From Gordius sp. MW1 (taxonomy: Eukaryota; Nematomorpha; Gordioida; Gordea; Gordiidae): DNA of 64,000 nt. The notes beneath the pieces were generated by a model. It saw only the letters and a program-made list of their open reading frames with translations, searched no databases and was not told where the DNA came from. The stretch lies in contig OZ038531.1 of the NCBI GenBank assembly GCA_964036665.1, positions 17,174,168-17,238,167 of the forward strand. The letters run 5' to 3'. The translations under genes and the position numbers were made by a program. Position 1 is the first letter of the stretch. Every line of letters begins with the position of its first letter. Below are positions 36,391 to 48,290 of this stretch, in pieces.

Positions 36391-36777
36391 GTCAAACGTT
36401 ATAAAGACACTAATTATCAAACACCTAAAAACGAATCCGCAACTGACAAACATAAACCTCACAAATTAAGAATTAACGATGGATAGATGTCGTATTTGTT
36501 ATAAATTAAATCTCAAATGGGGAGGAAATTTGTGCATCTAACCCTAACCCTAACTTAAAACGCTGACCTAAAACACTACCCCGCTGACCTAAAACACTAC
36601 CCCGAAAGTTGAATTGAAAGGACTAAAAACACCCACCCCAACCCTAACCCTATTATAGAGTCTAATTATGGATTGATACCTAAGATCTACCTAAATTAAA
36701 AGCTTATATCATTATTTTTATAGAAATTTTTTGGTATTTTTAGGTGTTTTATTATTAGTGTCTTTATAACGTTTGAC
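36391..36777. mobile_element. MITE, 387 bp, GTCAAACGTTATAAAGACAC termini
   Basis: About 38 bp of inverted termini: GTCAAACGTTATAAAGACAC continuing to AAACACCTAAAAA, and the reverse at 36735-36777. The centre holds telomere-like CTAACCCTAACCCTAAC text. Related, shorter element at 52932-53112. Confidence 0.75.
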
Positions 36778-37528
36778 TTGGTACGAGTCTTTCGATTCGC
36801 TTGATTCGGTGGCGTGTGAAGTTGTGGATCGTGAGAGTAATTTTCTAGTCAGTCGCTTCGTCTTCCGATGTCTCAGCTGCTATGTAGTTAGTTTCTCTTG
36901 CGATTGTCGCGCAATCGTACTTCACGATGTTGAGGAGTTTCAGCTGCTCTTCAAGTTTTATCTCTTTTTGATTTAGGTACTATTCTGCAGAATAATTTTT
37001 TTCGCATTGGCATTTGTATAACTTTTCAACTGGTAAAAATATATATTGACTATGATCTATATAAAGTACTGCAATATAAATATTCTTTTGGTAAAGCATA
37101 CATGCAATAAATTGCTGATTTATGGTAAATTTTATAATTAATGCAAAATAGTTGATTATTTTACCTGAATTATGTTGGAATTTTAGGGCATATATGATGA
37201 TAAAGCGGTTATAAGTAAAATAAAGGTGACGTCTATATGTTCTACTTATATTGTTCTATTTCCGTATACAGTGCAACGCGTACGAATACAACATAACGCG
37301 TCTCAAAAACTACTGGACCGATTTGGCTCAAACAAATCTTAAAACATGCTCCGGAATGTGAGAAATAAACTGTGAAATTTTGAGCCAAATCGGTCTAGTA
37401 GTTTTCCAAAATTGGTGGCGGCATATATACACACACATACATAGTTTCATTTTTATATATAAGATTATTATTGTTTATTAACTGAGCGTTTATTAATTAT
37501 CGCGTTAATTCTTGTAATTATCTTACTG
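36778..37528. other. Repeat-rich DNA before gypsy c coding region
   Basis: 37305-37470 is a 3'-type repeat end (ACTGGACCGATTTGGCTCAA through TATATATAAGAT), also present at 62455-62615. No gene is seen. Confidence 0.45.
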
Positions 37529-37792
37529 TTGGTATTAATAAAAGCTTTGTGTTTTAAAATTAAAGATAAACGACCTTGTTTTATATATAATAAGCCAGGT
37601 CATGTTAGAGAAAATTGTTTTTTGAGACGGAAAAATTTTGATCAACGAGTAAAATTTGATGATCCATACTTTGATAGAGTACATCGAGTAGGACCGATGC
37701 TTAACGATTGTTGTAAATATAATTGCAGATGTAATCAGGAGGGTCAGCGTTCTGTCCAGGAAAGGACATGGTCATCTAATAATTATAATTGA
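37529..37792 (+). pseudogene. Gag zinc-knuckle fragment of gypsy c
   Basis: The 87-codon frame carries CFIYNKPGHVRENC, a CCHC knuckle in which the second cysteine is replaced by tyrosine. Followed by a basic tail and a stop. Confidence 0.65.
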
Positions 37793-37978
37793 CAACTACC
37801 TCCGTCTAACACAGTTAATACGTCTTGATTAATATTTTTTTTTAATTATTTTTAATATTCTGTGTAGCACTAAACTCGTAGCAGAAATAATGGTAAAAAT
37901 GAAATTATATATAATAAAGGATAAATTTGATAATATAATGAAATGCTGGGGTATATGTAAACAAAATAAAGTTGATAA

Positions 37979-38450
37979 TTGTATAATGGATCATATTATT
38001 ATTTTGAGGGTACTATTAGGGTTTGCGCCACAATTAATAAATGGGTCATTGATGTTAAATATCCTTTGCCTATATTAGAAATGGTTTTAGCTAACCTGAA
38101 AGGTAGTAAATACTTTTCAAAGTTAGATTTAGCAAATGCTTATCTTCAACTTAGCGTAGATGAAAAATCGGCTAGGTTGTTATGAATTTAAGAGGTTACC
38201 TTTTGAGCGTGTCCGCACCTATTTTTCAAAGGGCGATGGCATCTATATTATTGGCATCTATATTTAATAATATAAATGGTGTATTTTTTTATTTGAACGA
38301 TATATTAGTTACGGGTTCCCTCAGGACGAACATGATTTACGTCTAGAGAAGGTGTTACATTTGATTTTTTACGAGTTTCTGCTAAGAAATGTAATTTTGG
38401 TAGTGACCAGATTTATTTAGGTCATGTAATAGCAGATGGTTTTGTTAAAC
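37979..38450 (+). pseudogene. RT 5' half of gypsy c
   Basis: Shows YPLPILEMVLANLKGSKYFS, KLDLANAYLQLSVDEKSA, then after frameshifts SAPIFQRAMASILL and GVFFYLNDILVTG. The catalytic YLDD is YLND. Breaks off at GHVIADGFVKL, where the nested element begins. Confidence 0.8.
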
Positions 38451-38692
38451 TGTAAGGATTTGTAACCTTTCCATGCGTGGATTATGATTATAATTACCAT
38501 TTTTTATTATATAAAAGGTTGAATAGGCCTTAACTCAGGAATCTTGGGAGAATATTTCTTTATAACAGTAAAAACTTTATTTTTCGACTATATCAACAAG
38601 AAAAAAAGTAATAACGTAGCGATTATTCCAAACAAAATCATCATCCACGCCGATGACTATTCAAATTCATATCACGTTTTCGATCAGATGAT

Positions 38693-40489
38693 AATAAAAC
38701 TCGGGCCTTCGGCCCTCGTGGGAAGGGGAAGGGGAGGAGGGGAAGGGGAGGAGGGGAAGGGGAGGAGGGGAAGGGAAGGGAAGGGGGAACGACTCATCTA
38801 TACTCCGTATAAATGTATCATATTTGCTATGCAATTTATGGGCGAGAAAGGTAGGAAGGGGCGAGAATGCCTATAGGGGGGTATTAAATGCCTAATGATT
38901 AATTAATTATTTATACAAATTTTCCATTTATAGGCAAAATTTAATATAGGCAAAATGTAATATAGGCAAGGGTTAGGGTTAGATTTAGTGTTTGCATCTA
39001 GTTGCGTATTACCTTAGTTTTTATGGCCTTTAGTGATTGTGGATCTAACAAACATTATATTATAAAACATCACAATGTTAAAAATTTGCAGAATTGTTGG
39101 GAGAAATGTTTTGTTGAATTTGAACAATTTTTAATTAAAAAAATCAAAAATTTGGCCAATGGTCATTTTTTCTCCATTGGTCAGTACCAACAGATACTCT
39201 ATAAGTCAATGATAGCCAAAAAAAACGGAAAAAAAATTTTGATGCTGACTTTGGTCAATGGTCATTTTTTTTCATTGGTCAGCAGCCAGCACACGGTAAA
39301 AGTGGATATAAATTCATAAGAGTAAAAAAAACGAAAAAAAAATTTTCGAAACACATTTTGGCCAATGGTCATTTTTTTCCATTGGTCAGCAGCCAGGACA
39401 CGGTAAAAGTGGATATAAATTCATAATAGTCAAAAAAAAAACGAAAAAAAATTTTTCGAATCACATTTTGGCCAATGGTCATTTTATTCCATTAGCAGCC
39501 AGGACACGGTAAAAGTGGATATAAATTCATAATAGTAAAAAATAAACGAAAAAAAAATTTTCGAATCACATTTTGGCCAATGGTCATTTTATTCCATTGG
39601 TCAGCAGCCAGCGGACGGCCAAAAAGTCATAATAGCAATGGTAGGAACAGGAACAATCATAATAGTCAAAAAAAACGAAACAAAAATTTTCGAATCACAT
39701 TTTGGCCAACGGTCATTTTTTCCATCGGTCAGGAGCCAGCGGACGGCAAAAAATTCTTATTATCAATGATAGTAACAAGAACAATCATAAGAGTCAAAAA
39801 AATCTCCGGGATTCTAACCCAAAAACTAGTTAAATTGCATAGCAATTAAAAGTAAACAACTTTTACTTATGTTTATTATATAACATTGGTCAGCAGCCAG
39901 CGGACGGCCAAAAAGTCATAATAGCAATGGTAGGAACAGGAACAATCATAATAGTCAAAAAAAACGAAAAAAATAATTTCGATTCACATTTTGGCCAATG
40001 GTCATTTTTTCCATCGGTCTGGAGCCAGCGGACGGCCAAAAATTCTTATTATCAATGATATTAACAAGAACAATCATAAGAGTCAAAAAAAACTCCGGGA
40101 TTCTAACTAAAAAACTAGTTAAATTGCATAGCAATTAAAAGTAAACAGCTTTTTTATTAATGTTTATTATATAACTAGTTAAATTGCATAGCAATTAAAA
40201 GTAAACAACTTTTATTTATGTTTATTATATAATTGATAATTTAACAAATCTTATATATAACAAACCGAGGGAGAAAGAGATGAGGGGTGGGGCACCTCTT
40301 ATGCATTAATTTAAAAAATAACAGCGAGGGAGATAGAGATGAGGGGTGGGGCACCTCTTTCTTATGCATAGCAATTAAAAATCGATAACCTAATATACCC
40401 AATGCAAATAGATAGGAGGGTAACGGACGGACGGACAACGGACGGACGGACACCAAAAAACGAGCCCATAAATTGCATAGCAATTAATA
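38693..40489 (+). mobile_element. Helentron/HINE-like repeat inserted in the reversed LTR of d
   Basis: Left end AACTCGGGCCTTCGGCCC (hairpin), conserved TTGCTATGCAATTTATGGGC block, tandem array (39150-40030, GGCCAATGGTCATTTT units) and right end GCCCATAAATTGCATAGCAA (40465-40484). The LTR text continues on each side (CGTTTTCGATCAGATGATAA to the left, AATAATAAGATGTTAACAGG to the right). Confidence 0.65.
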
Positions 40490-40628
40490 ATAATAAGATG
40501 TTAACAGGTGATTATATCACAGTAATCCTTCGTCTAATCGTTACAAAATCGATATTCAAATTTTTATATAATATAAATAGTAATTATAATCATAATCCAC
40601 GCATGAAAAGGTTACAAATCCGTACACC

Positions 40629-41522
40629 TCATTCTTTCGAATTGAGGGACCACCAGGTCCGTGGTGTTATGCCCTGGAGTATTCCCTAATAACGTCATTT
40701 CTTCCTCAGGGCTGACCACAACCTGACTGGTGTCCATTGTAACCTCTTACACACGTACCGGCCCCGCCGTCGTCAACGTTTCTCCAGCGCTATCAACATC
40801 ACCGACGCTACCGATTCTACCAGCGCTACCATCCTTTCCTGCCTTGCTGGCCTGAACGGGATTCTTCGCCCACACATCGGCTTGCGGTGCCAGCTTCTGC
40901 ATCCCCTGCAGAAGTCTCTGGTTGGCCGTATTGCTGCCGGCTGTTCTGCTTGCGGACCTCGTGCCGGTCTTCCTCTTTCTCCCGTCCTCACCTCGGGACG
41001 TATCGGGCGATTTTGGGGGTTTTGCGTCGTATTCGATGGGGCTGAGCGCGGGGCCACATTTAACGCTGCATCCGGTCAACTCGTCCAGCTAAACTCCGGG
41101 ATTGGCCACGGTCTCTAGGCACCGCGTTGCTCTGCCTGCCCGAATTGGGTCTAGCTTACTCCTGACGTGTTGTCCGTCTATGCCTTCCCGCCGCCAATTC
41201 TTCCGTGCGGGTGTTTTCCTGACGCACGCTAACGTAGGGTTCCATATGCCGTCGCTCTCGGACCTCAACAACAATCGGTCTCGGCCGCACCATTCGTCCG
41301 TGGGTTATCGCTCTCAAGCGTACCTCTACGATCACCCATTCGGTTCGGTATTCCATCTAGATAAAATATAAAAAGATTATATATCAATCTAGAGCGTAAC
41401 TGCTCCACGTGTCGCACGTGTCTACCCGGAGAAGCTAGCACTTCTATCTCGTACATTTTAGTACCTTTCTGAGATAGGATCTAAGCCTCTAACCATTTTT
41501 CTTTTCCAATATCATACATACA
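40629..41522 (-). repeat. Left arm of element d: pol tail copy
   Basis: Minus-strand text reads the C-terminal tail of a gypsy polyprotein, with CRGCRSWHRKPMC (40872-40920), and then runs into the LTR. Inverted copy of 46418-47284. GC-rich compared with its surroundings. Overlapping plus-strand frames are shadows. Confidence 0.75.
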
Positions 41523-41541
41523 TACATACACATCACCCATT

Positions 41542-42800
41542 TTAAATGAGCACATGAGGTCGCAACGCAGACGGAATTACTATATTTTTGTTGCGTAGTA
41601 ACATGTTGCTGTTGACCTCCAGTTCATTTATCAAGCTTCGATAAGTAGAGGGTACCGTTTCTAGCGTACTTTTTCCCGTCATGTAATTTAACACCAAAAT
41701 TAAGTTTGGATCCTCTTGGGTTAATTTTGCAAGATCGCCATCGCTGCAATTTTGTGTTTTTACGTTTACCTCTGCGAAGTTTTCGCCTTCTAACTCTTCG
41801 TATGTTAGGCCATCATTATCGTTTCCCAATCTTGATAATGTGTCTGGCAAGTGATTTGACTTACCTTTGCGGTATCTAATGTTGCATTGAAATTTCCCAG
41901 CGCTAATAACCATTTTTGCAGCCTCGGATTTAACAATAGATCCCTATTCCTTTGCAAAAAGTGATACCAGCGGTTTATGGTGGGTAAAAATATCGAAACT
42001 TCGATCAATTAAGTATTCACGGCAACGGGTCAAACTCACTCCTACCGCCAAACTTTCCTTTTCAATCACCGAATAATTAAGTTCTGCCTTGGAAAATTTT
42101 CGTGAAAAGTATAGGATTGATTAGGTGTTCTTCCTAACCGATTACATGCAATAGCACACCGCCTACACCTAGCTGAGACGCATCCATCACTACGGCTAAT
42201 GGTAGATCGGGAACAAACATGTTAGAACAGGACCTTTTGTTAAAATCTTTTAACGCATCGAACGCTTCCTGCTCCTTGGTCCGCCATACAAATTTTAACT
42301 TGTCCGTCGTTAACAAGTATAAAGGTGCTGCTATCTCCGCGATGTGAGGCATAAACTTGTTGTAGTAATTCACCGACCCAAGAAAGGATAGTGCCTCTTT
42401 CTTATTTTGAGGTGGTCGCATTTTAAGGATCGCATCCACTTTGCTTTGTAAGGGACGAACGACTCCATCACCCAATTGATGTCCCAAATATTTTAGTTCT
42501 GTCACTCCTATGGCGCATTTGCTACGCTGTACCCGTAAGCCTCGTCCCTGTATTCGTTCCAACACTGCCAACAAGTTATTATGGTGCTCATTCATTGTAG
42601 CTCCCACTACAAGAACGTAGTCTAAGTAGTAAAACACACCAGAAAGACCTTGATACGCCATGGTCTTCTGAAACACGGGCGCACTTAGGCTGAGACCGAT
42701 AGGCAGTCTTTTAAAAAACGCGAACAAGCCTAAGGACGTGTTTATTGTGGTCAACTTCGACGAGCGTTTATTTAACTTGATTTGGAGGTAAGCGTTAGCA
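41542..42800 (-). pseudogene. RT 3' half, RNase H and integrase start of element d
   Basis: 42823-42134: KLDFANAYLQIKLNKRSSKL, RLPIGLSLSAPVFQK, GVFYYLDYVLVVG (catalytic YLDD is YLDY), FLGSVNYYNKFMPHIAEIA, then VVMDASQLGVGGVLLH of RNase H. 42008-41542: FNATLDTAKVSQ region in one frame, then FQCNIRYRKGKSNHLPDTLS and an integrase-start-like IVIPSALRPHVLI. The integrase core is missing. Confidence 0.85.
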
Positions 42801-43852
42801 AAGTCCAACTTAGAGATCTGCACGGGCAGGCCCGGCCCGCGGATGGGGCCTAAAAGCCCGTCCCGCGGACGGGTACGGACGGGCTTTATGTCATAAAAAT
42901 TTTAACGGGCGGGGCCTGGACGGGCTTAACAATTAATGGAACGGGCTCCGGCGGGCCTGATTTTTTCTTAACGGGCTTGAACGGGCCTGACGCTTTATAA
43001 ACGGACTTGAACGGGCCATAGATTATATAAACGGTCAGGGAATTACAAAAAAGGTCCTTAAAAGTCAGACAATGATATAAATATATAATTTTTATAAAAT
43101 ATATAGATTATTAATTGTTTAATTTTTGTAAATCATGTAGCATTTATTCCTTTTTCAAGCGCTAAATTTGCTTTAAAACATTTTTATTCTATTTGCTTGA
43201 GATTTTTGTTTACATAATTTAAAATTATAGCTTCTTATATTCTTTTATAAGTAAGCTCAATTATTTAGTTACAATGCACCAAAATTTTTGTGTTTAATTT
43301 GATTACAAATTTTACTTGTATAATTAAAGGCTATATAATTTAATAAATATTTTTGTTCTAATCTAAGACTTAGGTTTTTTGTGTTTAATTTTATTACAAA
43401 TTTTACTGGTATAATTAAAGGCCATATAATTTTCTAATCTAAGACTTAGGTGCATTAACTGATATAAAATAACCAAATCAATGTAAACTGCTTATTGAAA
43501 GTTAAATATTCTCATGTAATTTTATTAGAGTATTTGAAATAATGGAATATTCTAACTTCTTAGGTGTATTAACTTAAATTAATCAAATACAAGTAAATCG
43601 TTGAAAGTGGAATATTCTTATGTAATTTTTTATAGTAATATAAAGTACTATATTTAAATTTTTAGGTGTATTCTGCGGAAATAATTGATGATTTATTTTT
43701 TTTGCATGATAATTATTATTGATGTTTTTTATGAATATGTCATAAAATAAAATTATGCGAAATTTTTGATAGATTGGGCAGGGCGCGGAGACTTTTAAAA
43801 AAAAATTGAACGGGCTTGAGCGGGCCAGACGTTTTTCTAAACGGGTACGAAC

Positions 43853-45126
43853 TAGAGATGCATGGGCCAGGCCAGCCCGCGGCCCGCAGGCCCAAGCCCC
43901 TTAAATAGAGCATTAAAAAAAGTGCGGGCCGGGCTTGGGCTTTAATAAGTGAAAAAATTTGAATTTTTTAACTTTATACTCTAATTATAATATAGAAACA
44001 AAAAAATGCACCTATTAGCTTAATGATAAAAAAATTTATTTTTCCAAACAACAATCTGGTGGAGCTCAAAAATCAGTATGTTGAAAAGTCATGAGTTGTT
44101 TGATGAATTAGTCATTTTTTATCTGGCAAAGATTTAATGGATAAACTTTAAGGCATTTCCATAAAATATATCATGCTATTAATTAATATGCTTTCACCTT
44201 ATGAAAAGGCAAGCATCGAGTTAGGAGTGGATAAGACACTAACACTCTATAAAATATTACCCTTTTATACATCATTAAAAAGCATCCCAAATTTGTTTAC
44301 GTCTCCTACGTATAATGATGATCCTGTTGACTTAAAAATCTACAAATTAAAGTCAAGAGCCCAAACTATGATAATTTTAAAATTTAATATCGATATTTAT
44401 CATTAAATATCAAATTTTCTTGTTTCGCATGGTAAAAATGCTATCCCAGTATGAAAGAAGCTTCTTAAAAACTACAGTAACAGAATTTTTAAAAAAATAT
44501 ATGCAAGAAGATCCTGACTCTTCTTTCATAGATCTTCTTGCATAGTCCAACAATGAGTAATCCAGCTCAGGTGCGCAACACTAAGCAATTATCTATTTTA
44601 TATTTGGGACGATGATGAAACGGAAAAGGTTGAAGATTTTAACGATGTTGATTCATCTTAAATTAAATCTATACCTGAAGATGCTCAGCTAAATGTAATT
44701 TTATGGTGGAAAGAACACCAACTTATGCTACCAAACTTAACAAAACTAGTCAGTTTTTGTCGATTCCAGCCAACAGTGCTACGAGTGAACGCACAGTCAG
44801 TAAGGCAAGTCGCCTTATAGAACAGAGAAGAACGAAAATATTGCCTGATAGAATAGAGTCTTTTACTTTTAAATGACAATATTAAATTGTAATTTTCAAT
44901 TAAAACCGATTATATATGCTATAGCCAAATTATTTAATGAACAATACAAAATAGTTTTCATACAAATAAATAATTTTGAAATAACGTAGACTTGTTTTTA
45001 CTCGTGCGGGCCTGATGGGGCGCAATTTTTGGGATTTTTTGCGGGCCGGGTGCGGGCCAAAAAAATAATATTTGTGCGGGTATGGGCCTGGCCTGAACCT
45101 AAAATTTCGGCCCATGCAGACCTCTA
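43853..45126 (+). mobile_element. hAT element nested in the outer hAT
   Basis: Termini TAGAGATGCATGGGCC and GGCCCATGCAGACCTCTA, exact 8-bp duplication GTACGAAC (43845-43852 and 45127-45134). Different subterminal motif (GCCCGCGGCCCGCAGGCCC) from the host element. Contains transposase remnants. Confidence 0.9.
44173..44890 (+). pseudogene. hAT transposase, middle and C-terminal remnants
   Basis: 44173-44406 reads SPYEKASIELGVDKTLTLYK and LPFYTSLKSI, as in hAT catalytic regions. 44670-44880 reads DAQLNVILWWKEHQLMLPNL, then FQPTVLR and, shifted, RRTKILPDRIES, the hAT C-terminal dimerisation pattern. Stops separate the pieces. Confidence 0.75.
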
Positions 45127-45302
45127 GTACGAACGGGTCTGGAAAATTTAAGGACGGGCTAGGACGGGCTTAAAAAATTTACGGACGGGCTCGGACGGGT
45201 CTAAAGTTTTGAAATAAAATTATGGGCGGGCTCGTACGAGCCTTGAAGTTTTGAAAACAGGTACGGGCGGGCCACCTTCTAAAAACGGCCCGTTGCAGAT
45301 CT

Positions 45303-46215
45303 CTAGTCCAACTTACTAAAATATTTTGCCCCTGTGAGATTTGCGAAAATTTCTTCGATTATGGATAAGGGAAACTTTATTTCTACCCACGGGTTAAGCG
45401 AAACTCTGTAGTCCGCGCAAAGGCGCAAGCTGCCATCGGGCTTTTTGACGGGTAACAGTGGCGTAGCCCATTTGCTATATTTTACCGGCTCGATCATTCC
45501 TTGCTCTATCCACTGTAACAAGATGGCTTCTACTTTCTCCCACCAAACAAATGATAATCTTCCTGGCCAAAACCTTGTTACAGCGTCTGGCTTCAGTAGG
45601 ATATCGTACTCGTATGCCCTTAGGCATCCAAGCTCGTCTACAAAGATAGACTTGAACCTTTCCGTCATCCGCTGTAGACTTCCTGACCAACTATTCAGGG
45701 ACCGGACTGCATCGCCACTCATAAGATTAAGAGTGTCGGTAGAAGATGTCGGTTGATCCCCCAACTCCGTCTTTACCGATAGTCCGTTTATTTCAGCTCC
45801 GAGAGAGGTAGACTTTAGAGCCCAAGCCATACATGGCATCCTTAAGAGGTTCCTACTTGCTCCGCCGAAATCCTTTTCACCCATTTCCTGTGGTCCATTA
45901 CATTGGATCTTCTCACACAAGCCAAACCAATTGTTTAACGGCCCTATTACTTTAAGCCATTCCCACCCTAAATTGGTTTAATCTCAACGGACGTAATATA
46001 CAAGGGTAATACTAGCCTTTTAATCCCTACCTCTACCTCAGCCATAACCTTTCACACTATTTTTTTTCTCCCCCGTCTACCTGCCTAGCCCTAATATTCG
46101 TTTTCTCCCATTTCTTATCCGGCCAGTAGACTTAAATTTTGTTTCGCTTATTAGCGATATGGTTGCTCCACTGTCTCCTAACCTTTCAAATACCTTATTG
46201 TCTATTTTTAATTTA
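45303..46215 (-). pseudogene. Protease and RT 5' half of element d
   Basis: 46215-46140 encodes ERLGDSGATISLISETKF, an aspartic protease site. 45920-45303 (205 codons) carries YDILLKPDAVTRFW, then EQGMIEPVKYSKWATPLLPV and KKPDGSLRLCADYR and stops at KYFSKLD, where the hAT element interrupts. Confidence 0.85.
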
Positions 46216-46417
46216 GTTAAGGGACGGCTACTTTGTATCAACCCCTTAAAAACATTTTAATTTCATTTACGTAAATATCCTCCTTATTACTGTTTATATC
46301 CCTTTCCGTTTTATCCTCCTTAATATTCCCACAATCTCTTTTATCGTACTTTCAACCACATCACAGGGCGATTCTAAATTTAAGATCGGTAATGCTGCGT
46401 GGGCACGAAATTATATT

Positions 46418-47284
46418 GGAAAGTAAAAATGGTTAGAGGCTAAGATCCTATTTCAGAAAGGTACTAAAATGTAAGAGATAGAAGTGCTAGCTTCTCCGGG
46501 TAGACGCGTGCGACACGTGGAGCAGTTACGCTCTAAATTGATATAATAATCTTTTTATATTTTATCTAGATGGAATACCGAACCGAATGGGTAATCGTAG
46601 AGATACGCTTGAGAGCGATAAGACAAAGGGTGTGGCCGAGGCCGATCGTTTTCGAGGTCCGAGAGCGACGGCATATGGAACTTTATGTTAGCGTGCGTCA
46701 GAAAAACACCCGCACGGAAGAAAGGGCGGCGGGAAGGCATAGACGGACAACACGTCAGGAGTCAGCTAGACCCAATTCGGGCAGGCAGAGCAACGCGGTG
46801 CCTAGAGACCGTGGCCAACCCCGGAGTTTAGCTGGACGAGATGACCGGATGCAGCGTCAGATGTGGCCCCGCGCTCATTCCCACCGAATACGACGCAAAA
46901 CCCCCAAAATCGCCCGATGCGTCCCTAGGTGACGGGAGAAAGAGGAAAACCGGCACGTGGTCCGGCAGAACAGCCGGCAGCAATACGGCCAACCAGATCT
47001 GCAGGGGATGCAGAAGCTGGCACCGCATGCCGATGTGTGGGCGAAGAATCCCGTTCAGGCCAGCAAGGCAGGAAAGGACGGTAGCGCTGGTAGAATCGAT
47101 AGCGTCGGTGGTGTCGATAGCGCCGGTAGAAACGTTGACGACGCCGGAGATAGTACGTGTGGAAGAGGTTACAATGGACACCAGTCAGGCCGTGGTCAGC
47201 CCTGAGGAAGAAATGACGTTATTAGGGAATACTCCAGGGCGGGACAGCACGGACTTGGTGGTCCCTCAATTTGAAAGAATGAGG
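46418..47284 (+). repeat. Right arm of element d: pol tail copy
   Basis: Inverted partner of 40629-41522. Two overlapping plus frames (46570-46932 and 46841-47299); the second has CRGCRSWHRMPMCGRRI (47000-47050) and ends VPQFERMRCKDL in the LTR. Confidence 0.75.
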
Positions 47285-47639
47285 TGTAAGGATTTGTAAC
47301 CTTTCCACGCATGGATTATGATTATAATTACCATTTTTTATTATATAAAAGGTTGAATATCGATTTTAACGAATAGACGAAGGATTACTGTGATATAATC
47401 ACCTGTTTCAACATCTTATTGTTATATTATCACTTGATCGAAAACGCGATATGAATTTGAATAATCATCGGCGCAGATGATTATTTTGTTTGGAATCGCT
47501 ACGTTTTACTTGTTGATATAGTCGAAAAATAAAGCTTTTACTGTTGTAAAGAAATATTCTTCCAAGATTCCTGAGTTAAGGCCCTCAACTAACATAAGCC
47601 TAATTTGAAAAAGATACAAGATATAAATAATATAAATAG

Positions 47640-48290
47640 GCCAGTAGATAGCATCGTTTTTAGGTTTAATGAATTATTACAGTAAATTTATTCATTATTA
47701 TACATATTATTCTGGTCCTCTTTATGAGTTAACTAAAAATGATGTATTATTTAAATGGGGTGATAATTTAGAGAAATCTTTTAGATTCTTAAAAACAATT
47801 TTATTAACGGTTCCGATTCTTAAATGCTTCTATCCTAATAAAGAACATATTTTAAAAGTTGATGCATCCACACGGGTTTTGGTGGTGCTTTATGTCAGAT
47901 AGAAGATGAAATAGAGCATCCTGTTATTTATTTTTCTCGCAAGCTTACTAAGGCTGAACTTAATTATTCGGTCATAGAGAAAAAAGCTTTTGCGATGGTT
48001 TATGGTTTAAAACGATGTCGAGAATATTTAATTGGTAAATCGTTTACATTGTATACCGATCATAAGCCAATGGTGCTTTATTTGATAAAATTAATACGGA
48101 ATTTTTGATGTCGCCTCGACTTCAGAGATGGTTATTAACTCTTGGTAATTTTTCATTAACTTTGAAATATCGAGAGGTAAAAGTAATCATTTGGCTGATG
48201 TTTTATCACGAATGAGTGCGAATAATATGAATAAGGAAATATCTTTACAAATAACAATTTTGTTAATGTAATAAGTCATTGACCTTGACG
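47640..48290 (+). pseudogene. RT thumb and RNase H of gypsy c
   Basis: GLMNYYSKFIHYYTYYSGPL, LKCFYPNKEHILKVDAS, then, after shifts, YFSRKLTKAELNYSVIEKKA and a FTLYTDHKPM motif. Continues the RT interrupted at 38450. Confidence 0.85.

Larger units (their letters stand above)
42811..45305. mobile_element. hAT element inserted in the RT of d, outer element
   Basis: Termini TAGAGATCTGCACGGGC and GCCCGTTGCAGATCTCTA, with an exact 8-bp duplication GTCCAACT (42803-42810 and 45306-45313). About 200 bp at each end is filled with ACGGGC/GACGGGC units. The RT frame of d resumes exactly across the duplication (KYFSKLD before, SKLDFANAY after). Carries another hAT element inside. Confidence 0.9.
38453..47590. 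mobile_element. Palindromic gypsy composite (element d) inserted in gypsy c
   Basis: Both ends carry the same LTR-like sequence in inverted orientation: plus-oriented at 47285-47590 (starts TGTAAGGATTTGTAACC, ends GAGTTAAGGCC) and reversed at 38524-38692 plus 40490-40628. A further 71-bp plus-oriented LTR start sits at 38453-38523. Inside each LTR lies an inverted copy of about 0.8 kb of pol tail (40629-41522 and 46418-47284). The centre holds protease-RT-RNase H in minus orientation. This is not the layout of a normal LTR element, which has direct repeats; see findings. Confidence 0.8.

Noticed and set aside
36538..36660. Interstitial telomere array
   Set aside because: Only two or three CCCTAA units, inside a MITE that has another copy at 52932; not an array.
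40882..41371. Open frames on the plus strand of the left arm of d
   Set aside because: They are antisense to the pol tail carrying the Cys/Trp-His motif; GC-rich DNA simply has few stops.
45445..45756. 103-codon plus-strand frame opposite the RT of element d
   Set aside because: It is antisense to the well-conserved protease-RT frame 45920-45303 and is a shadow.
38453..47590. Element d considered as a DIRS-type element because of inverted terminal repeats
   Set aside because: No tyrosine recombinase is seen; the protease-RT-RNase H order and sequence are those of Ty3/gypsy, and an integrase-start-like segment is present.
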